Of a DNA stretch of 64,000 bases, positions 59,284 through 64,000 are shown piece by piece (position 1 is the first letter of the stretch; the number at the start of each line of letters is the position of its first letter). The notes beneath the pieces are model-generated. The model worked only from the letters and a program-made list of their open reading frames with translations. It did not search any database and was not told the DNA's origin. Position numbers and translations under genes: made by a program. Origin of the DNA: Tritrichomonas musculus. Its lineage: Eukaryota > Parabasalia > Tritrichomonadida > Tritrichomonadidae. The stretch spans positions 4,712,001-4,776,000 of the forward strand of contig JAPFFF010000001.1 in assembly GCA_039105265.1 (NCBI GenBank), given 5' to 3'.

Positions 59284-60704
59284 ATAGAAATAATTTTAAA
59301 GGTTTGAAACTTGATAAACTTAATAAATATATTGAATTAATTAATGAAAAACTTAACGTTACTCTTCATGAGTCGCCTTCATGGCAAGGTTCAGTTTCAA
59401 ATTTAATGAAATTTTTAAATGAAAATAATTTTATACAACATGAAGGTTTGAGAATAAATGATAAATCAATTTCAAATTTTATTTCTAGATTAAATAATTT
59501 TCAAAACAAAAACGATAATTTAAATTTTTTACCAATTAATAAAATGAATAAATCGAAAATTCCGCAATTAATAAATAATGTTTCTCAATTAAACCAAATG
59601 CGTGATCAATCATACGCTAGCTTGGCAGAAAATAACATTAATAAGAAAGACTTAACTAAAGCATTAAATGATATGGCGTTTTACCGTGAAAGAATGGCTG
59701 CAATTCAACCAACGAAAAAGGCAAAACAAAATAAATACGGTAATGTTGGTATGGATGACTTAATTAATGTTGTGGCTAAATTAAATCAAGATGTTAAACA
59801 AATTCGAGACGCTCAAAGTGTCGTAAGTGCGAATGAATGGATTAATCGACATGGATATAATGATTTATATGAAGCCACCGGTAAAGATTTAGATGGTGAC
59901 GGAATTCCTGAAGTCGTCGTACAAACAAAAGAAGGTAAAAAGCCTGTAATAGTTAATGGATATACTACCGTTCCGTCATTATTCCCATATCGCAATGCTT
60001 ATTATAAAACTTACCCATCTGTGGACCAACGTAAAGAAGCTCATAAACAAGGTATAAACTTAAGAGGATTTATTAATAATATATATCATCCTGAATTTGA
60101 TGAAACAGGGCGTACAGTCACTAATTATGCAGGTGAAAGTTGGCAAGACTTTGAAACAAAATTAAAAGCTGCTGGTATCGATGAAAAGCACTTAATCAAA
60201 CCAAAGAAACGTTCAACTTATCAGGCATTTGTTGGTAAGTGTATCTCTCCAATTTATCAAGGTATCAAATACCTCAACGGTGTAAAATTACCATTCACAC
60301 TTACACAAATGGCAACGGTTATATGGAATCAATTTGCTTTACTTCCTGCAATGGTTTATGTTTATGGTGAAAGTGTTATGAATGTTAATGAGGATCAATG
60401 GAAGAATTTAAGAGGAAAGAAAGCAGTTAAAGAAGCTATTGAGTTCATAGTTCACGATTATTTAATTAATCCTGTAAAAATTGGTGAATTTGTACCTACT
60501 GCATGTGAAATGTGTAATAAATCCGGACTACCAGTTAACCCTGAACATATTCCATTAGTTGCTAAAGCAACAATTGCAATAATACTCCAAGGAATAAATG
60601 CATTACCTCCAAATCCAAGTGATTTTAATAAATGGTTTGATGCTAATGTTCAATCACAAGTACAAGCATTACAAACATCAGCAATCGTAGAAGAACCTGA
60701 ATAA
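59271..60704 (+). CDS. 477-residue protein with D-x-D-G-D-G block (Pol-5)
   Basis: The N-terminal 190 residues are helical and Asn/Lys-rich. A conserved-looking block follows: DLDGDGIPEVVVQTK at about 206-220, then VIVNGYTTVPSLFPYRNAYY. The DxDGDG loop resembles calcium-binding loops, and blocks of this kind with NGY and YP-R-YY occur, as far as I recall, in virion proteins of other large double-stranded DNA viruses. The C-terminal 170 residues are helical with a moderately hydrophobic stretch (FALLPAMVYVYG). A structural or DNA-packaging role is possible; I cannot name it. Confidence 0.65.
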   Translation: MSKLNRNNFKGLKLDKLNKYIELINEKLNVTLHESPSWQGSVSNLMKFLNENNFIQHEGLRINDKSISNFISRLNNFQNKNDNLNFLPINKMNKSKIPQLINNVSQLNQMRDQSYASLAENNINKKDLTKALNDMAFYRERMAAIQPTKKAKQNKYGNVGMDDLINVVAKLNQDVKQIRDAQSVVSANEWINRHGYNDLYEATGKDLDGDGIPEVVVQTKEGKKPVIVNGYTTVPSLFPYRNAYYKTYPSVDQRKEAHKQGINLRGFINNIYHPEFDETGRTVTNYAGESWQDFETKLKAAGIDEKHLIKPKKRSTYQAFVGKCISPIYQGIKYLNGVKLPFTLTQMATVIWNQFALLPAMVYVYGESVMNVNEDQWKNLRGKKAVKEAIEFIVHDYLINPVKIGEFVPTACEMCNKSGLPVNPEHIPLVAKATIAIILQGINALPPNPSDFNKWFDANVQSQVQALQTSAIVEEPE

Positions 60705-60811
60705 TAAATTTTAAGAAATGTGTTAATATCTAATTTCAGTTAATGATTCATAAACTTAAAAATATATTTTTATCAATAATTAAAATAAACTTTTACATTA
60801 ATACATAGAAA

Positions 60812-61645
60812 ATGAATACATCATTAGAGAATATGGTTAAAACGCACGTTATGAATACGTTGAAAACCTATACTATGAATAAAAATGAAAGCCTAATTTC
60901 TGAAATACACCCTGAGGTTAATATTAGGTTAAATAGTGTTAACGTCATAGTTGGTAAGCAATCATCAGGAAAGACAGTGATAGCATTAAAGGAAATCATC
61001 AAATTAGGTGTATTAAATACTCATCACTTATTTATCTACGTTACAAAAGACGGTCAAGAATCAGATAAAACATTTTTAGCTTTAAAACCTCTTCTTATGA
61101 TTCCATATATTATAATTAGTGAACAAGAAGCTGTTGAATTTATGAAGGATTTAATCTCAGCAAAGAATTTATATAATCTTATCAAACGGGAAAACTTGCA
61201 GGATAAAATAGATGATCAACAAAAAGAGGATATGTTTAAAATGCTTGCCGTTTCGGATTTCAACCGAGAAGTATTGCATACAATCGTTTTATTTGATGAT
61301 ATCTCAAATAGTAAACTCTTTTCTTCAGAAGAATCTTATTTTAGCCAATTAATACGTAGATGTAGACATATAAATTTTTCATTCCTCCTTTTAATTCAAG
61401 GTTGGAAAGGATTAAAACCTCATGTTAAAAATGAAATATCAACATTATTTATATTTCCATGTTTCAATAAACAACAATTACGTTATATTTATTCACAATC
61501 AGCATCTAATTTATCATTTGACGAATTTTATGAAATGTATTCAAAAATATTGAAACGAAAAACTGAAGATTGTGAAAGTCATCCATATATGATCATTCAA
61601 GTTGTCGATGGCGGTAATACATCAATAGAACTTGACGATTCCTGA
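60812..61645 (+). CDS. genome-packaging ATPase (Pol-5)
   Basis: The product is 277 residues. Walker A is NVIVGKQSSGKTVIAL at about residues 46-61 and Walker B is TIVLFDDISNSK at about 153-164; a QLIRRCRHINFSFLLLIQG block follows as the sensor-like strand. It is close to the Pol-3 fragment at 22666 and remote from the Pol-4 ATPase. Its tail overlaps the convergent gene at 61597 by 49 bases. It is likely to drive DNA into capsids. Confidence 0.87.
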   Translation: MNTSLENMVKTHVMNTLKTYTMNKNESLISEIHPEVNIRLNSVNVIVGKQSSGKTVIALKEIIKLGVLNTHHLFIYVTKDGQESDKTFLALKPLLMIPYIIISEQEAVEFMKDLISAKNLYNLIKRENLQDKIDDQQKEDMFKMLAVSDFNREVLHTIVLFDDISNSKLFSSEESYFSQLIRRCRHINFSFLLLIQGWKGLKPHVKNEISTLFIFPCFNKQQLRYIYSQSASNLSFDEFYEMYSKILKRKTEDCESHPYMIIQVVDGGNTSIELDDS

Positions 61646-61956
61646 AGAAATGATATAATTTTATTTACTGTATTTCTGATTTCATTTATTTCATTCCTTA
61701 ATTCTTCAATGGCATCCGTCCTGGGCGAAGCCTTACTAACTATCTCTTTTTCCTCTTTTTCAACCCATTTCTTTAACATCAACACACCCTTTATTTTTGT
61801 AATTCTATACCCATCGATTTTATACATTTTGTTTAATTTATGAGTCGTTAACTTATCCACTTCTTCCTTATTCTTTGAATACCATAAATTAAATTCATCG
61901 ACTGTTTTAAATTCTTTTAAATAGTTTTTAATTGGTTCAATAACTTTTAAATCCAT
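61597..61956 (-). CDS. conserved 119-residue protein with C-terminal coiled coil (Pol-5)
   Basis: The first 60 residues (IKNYLKEFKTVDEFNLWYSK, THKLNKMYKIDGYRITKIKG) are close to the Pol-3 protein at 23046, while the acidic middle and the coiled-coil tail (IEELRNEINEIRNTVNKII) are less so. It overlaps the ATPase tail to tail, an arrangement not present in Pol-3, where both genes face the same way. A TCATAA motif lies just before its ATG. Function unknown. Confidence 0.7.
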   Translation of the reverse strand: MDLKVIEPIKNYLKEFKTVDEFNLWYSKNKEEVDKLTTHKLNKMYKIDGYRITKIKGVLMLKKWVEKEEKEIVSKASPRTDAIEELRNEINEIRNTVNKIISFLQESSSSIDVLPPSTT

Positions 61957-62026
61957 GAATTATGAAATAATTCTGATCAAAGATCTTTAATTAAAAACAA
62001 AAATAAAAATTTTTAATTAATAATAA

Positions 62027-62170
62027 ATGAGTTTATCAGAAATTTTTCTTGGTTGTTTAACAATTATTGAACTCGCTAATTTACTCATTCGCATTGTGAA
62101 ACTTTCCCCAACATTAAACGATAAACCACCTGAATTAACTGATGAAATGAGGAAACGACTTTACTCATGA
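62027..62170 (+). CDS. 47-residue one-pass membrane protein (Pol-5)
   Basis: The product starts in the context ATAAATG and reads MSLSEIFLGCLTIIELANLL, IRIVKL, then a polar tail ending MRKRLYS. The hydrophobic segment of about 20 residues would span a membrane once. It lies between two minus-strand genes. The small membrane protein of Pol-2 at 21554 has the same size and shape but no evident sequence similarity. Confidence 0.5.
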   Translation: MSLSEIFLGCLTIIELANLLIRIVKLSPTLNDKPPELTDEMRKRLYS

Positions 62171-62177
62171 TTTATTT

Positions 62178-62498
62178 TTATTCCTTCAGTAATGGAATAT
62201 CAAACCTTCTAATGCCTGCACCATTTGCGCCTACAATTCTTCGAGCTCCTGCACCGTTCGCACCTAACGCGTTAACGTTTCCACCTTTATAATTAATTCT
62301 GTCATTTAATTTACTCACACCATTTCCGATTGTATTTATTACCTCACCAGCACTTCCACCTATTAAATCACCAGCTTGTCCTATCAATGGTGCAAATCTA
62401 CCAACTGTTTCAACTGCTTTCTTTACTTTTGGAACTATTTTGCCAATTATGTTTTTAGCTCCGTTCACAATATTTTTAAACCAACTTCCAAACGCCAT
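62178..62498 (-). CDS. amphipathic capsid-associated protein (Pol-5)
   Basis: The product is 106 residues, beginning MAFGSWFKNIVNGAKNIIGK, close to the Pol-3 protein at 23455 (MAFGTWFKNLL). A Gly-rich helix and a tail with two GANGAG-RR units follow (ALGANGAGARRIVGANGAGI). It is divergent from the capsid gene with 113 bases between. A role inside the capsid is inferred from position and composition, as for its homologue. Confidence 0.62.
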   Translation of the reverse strand: MAFGSWFKNIVNGAKNIIGKIVPKVKKAVETVGRFAPLIGQAGDLIGGSAGEVINTIGNGVSKLNDRINYKGGNVNALGANGAGARRIVGANGAGIRRFDIPLLKE

Positions 62499-62611
62499 AT
62501 TTTCATTAATGTAAAAAATTTATTTTTCATTTCTTAATTCATTTATTTTTTTCAAAACTATAAATTCTTTTCTTTATTAACTTATTATTTAATTTTTTTT
62601 CAATATTTAAA

Positions 62612-64000
62612 ATGACATACTTAAACGCTCAGACGAAAAATTTAGGAAATGATGAAGGAGATATTCTCTCATTCTTTCAAAATAAATTAAGACATTTAAT
62701 TCAACGAAATGGTGGTGATAATTCGTTTTCATGGATTATGGAAGAATTCAAAGATAAAGATGCTCCCCTTCCAGTAGGTACCAAAACACGTATAAAACTC
62801 ACTCATTCAGGACACACTATTTCACAAATTGAAAAATCATTTACAACAGTTCTTTTAGATTTTCAATTAAAACTTTCTGATAAAATTGATGTTTCAGCAG
62901 ATACTAACGGATTAATGAAAATATTTGTTGGTTTCAAAAATGCTGTTGAATTTTATGAAGATTGTAGATTTTGGGTTAATGGAAAACTTTTAGATACATA
63001 CAGACAAGATGAACTTCAACGTGAATCATTCGCTTATAACTCAATTAAACCACGAGATGCAAAAGCTACTTCAAAATTCAGTCATTCAACATGGGAAAAT
63101 GTTAGTCAATATTCACCATCTATATGTGGATGTTACATTGATTTAAAGGATATAGCAGATGGTCAACCACACACATTCACCATAGAGTTAACGATACCAT
63201 TTATTGACCAACTCGCACTTCAGGCATGGCAGCTTTATCCCAACGCAATTTGTGGTGAAATTGAAGAAGAAGTTAAAACCTCATTACGTGCAATGGTTTG
63301 GTGTCAAGTTAATCCAAACGTTGTTAAAGAAACTTTACAATTCCTTGAAGATAAACCAATTGATGAAGAAATGCCAGCTGTCGTTCCAATTACTCGTAAA
63401 TTCACACAAGTAGGTAATCCATCAAATATAGTCATCGAATATAAAGCTGGTGCAAATTCAGAACCTGCTGATGGATCATTAAAAGTTACTGTTGGTTCAG
63501 ATGCAAACGGAATTGATATGAAAGTTGGTAAAATAACATTGCAAGTTTTAGGTGGTACCATTCAATTAGGACGTTCAAATCTTGCAGGATTTGGACTCAA
63601 ACCTGGTGTATATCAAGGACTCGTTAATGAATTACGTACTCCATTATTAGTTCCATCACAAGAATTAACACGTGAAATATTTGAAGGAAGCGCTAAAGTC
63701 AACGGTTTAGAAATTTCAAAATCAATTCCTCTCAGAAATGCTACTAATATTACGATGATGTTTCCACGTACTCCAGGAGATATTACATGTTTTGAAAATA
63801 TCATGTATCAAAATGTTCAATTGGTCGTTAATAAGAGAACTTATCCAGACACTGAATTCAGAAGTACATGTTCTGCACGATTTTACCAACATCAATTAAT
63901 CGCTAATGAATTAGATGGTTCACTTGAAGCTACACAAGAATTTGAGGATTCATTTACTCAACCATTAAATGATCCAGTAACTGGTAAACGTTATACAAAC
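62612..64000 (+). CDS. major capsid protein candidate (Pol-5), runs off window
   Basis: The frame is open from the ATG at 62612 to the right edge (463 codons); the 3' end lies outside. It matches the Pol-3 capsid candidate along its whole length: NDEGDILSFFQNKLRHLI, KIFVGFKNAVEFYEDCRFWV, AWQLYPNAICGEIEEEV, LAGFGLKPGVYQGLV, CFENIMYQNVQLVVN. It is therefore expected to be about 560 residues and a double-jelly-roll fold; the fold is an inference. No break is visible in the part seen. Confidence 0.72.
   Translation, partial: MTYLNAQTKNLGNDEGDILSFFQNKLRHLIQRNGGDNSFSWIMEEFKDKDAPLPVGTKTRIKLTHSGHTISQIEKSFTTVLLDFQLKLSDKIDVSADTNGLMKIFVGFKNAVEFYEDCRFWVNGKLLDTYRQDELQRESFAYNSIKPRDAKATSKFSHSTWENVSQYSPSICGCYIDLKDIADGQPHTFTIELTIPFIDQLALQAWQLYPNAICGEIEEEVKTSLRAMVWCQVNPNVVKETLQFLEDKPIDEEMPAVVPITRKFTQVGNPSNIVIEYKAGANSEPADGSLKVTVGSDANGIDMKVGKITLQVLGGTIQLGRSNLAGFGLKPGVYQGLVNELRTPLLVPSQELTREIFEGSAKVNGLEISKSIPLRNATNITMMFPRTPGDITCFENIMYQNVQLVVNKRTYPDTEFRSTCSARFYQHQLIANELDGSLEATQEFEDSFTQPLNDPVTGKRYTN

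Larger units (their letters stand above)
58811..64000. mobile_element. Pol-5: Polinton/Maverick of the Pol-3 lineage, runs off window
   Basis: It contains a 477-residue protein, a packaging ATPase, a 119-residue helical protein, a one-pass membrane protein, an amphipathic capsid-associated protein and a major capsid protein that continues past 64000. Four of these have homologues in Pol-3. All the genes seen look whole. The left boundary is uncertain: the direct repeat at 58811 is the first feature clearly tied to it, and no terminus was recognised. Sequence divergence from Pol-3 is moderate (capsid roughly half identical by eye), so the two are old relatives and not recent copies. Confidence 0.8.

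Noticed and set aside
1-64000. tRNA or rRNA genes
   Set aside because: I looked for GGTTCGANTCC-type T-arms and other GC-rich conserved blocks and found none.

Overview
The window looks like nuclear DNA of a parabasalid protist (Trichomonas, Tritrichomonas or a close relative). The grounds are: AT-rich intronless genes, a decayed BspA-type leucine-rich-repeat gene, a trichomonad-style protein kinase remnant, a mariner element, several Polinton/Maverick elements, and initiator-like TCAYWW motifs within about 20 bases of the start codons of the three best host genes. Genus and species cannot be settled from the sequence alone.

Layout. 1-770 holds two small genes that look virus-like or Polinton-associated. 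767-3312 is non-coding, with 22-bp tandem repeats, a GC-rich hairpin and a 1.44-kb unit bounded by inverted repeats. 3300-17735 (Pol-1) is a composite Polinton fossil with a penton-like gene, three paralogous fibre-like genes, an integrase and a Gln-rich gene; an apparently intact mariner (8841-10120) sits inside it. 18025-22665 (Pol-2) is a Polinton piece read leftwards from a clear terminus at 22665. It abuts the packaging-ATPase gene of a second Polinton lineage, Pol-3 (22666-28310). 28311-33148 is mostly gene-poor. 33149-43866 (Pol-4) is the same lineage as Pol-2 and nearly identical to it over several genes; it carries the fullest morphogenesis set: HNH nuclease, Ulp1/adenain-like protease, penton-like protein, integrase, packaging ATPase, capsid-associated proteins and major capsid protein. 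44350-46050 holds two host pseudogenes (BspA-like and kinase). 46214-54456 has three host genes: a PPP-family pseudophosphatase, a CYTH protein and a DOCK-type GEF. 55625-57511 has a flavin oxidoreductase remnant and a DDE-transposase remnant. 58811-64000 (Pol-5) is a Pol-3-lineage element running off the right edge.

How the parts fit. The Polinton genes form a capsid-assembly kit (capsid, penton-like, maturation protease, packaging ATPase, small amphipathic capsid-associated protein) plus an integrase. No protein-primed DNA polymerase B gene is visible in any of the five elements in this window. Two observations stand out. Several Pol-2/Pol-4 proteins carry a short [TVI]QT[DEK] motif that resembles the dynein light chain LC8-binding consensus. 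Many Polinton genes, but none of the three host genes, start at TAAATG, often after a T-run. All Polinton parts are treated as fossils; some genes look whole and others are broken.
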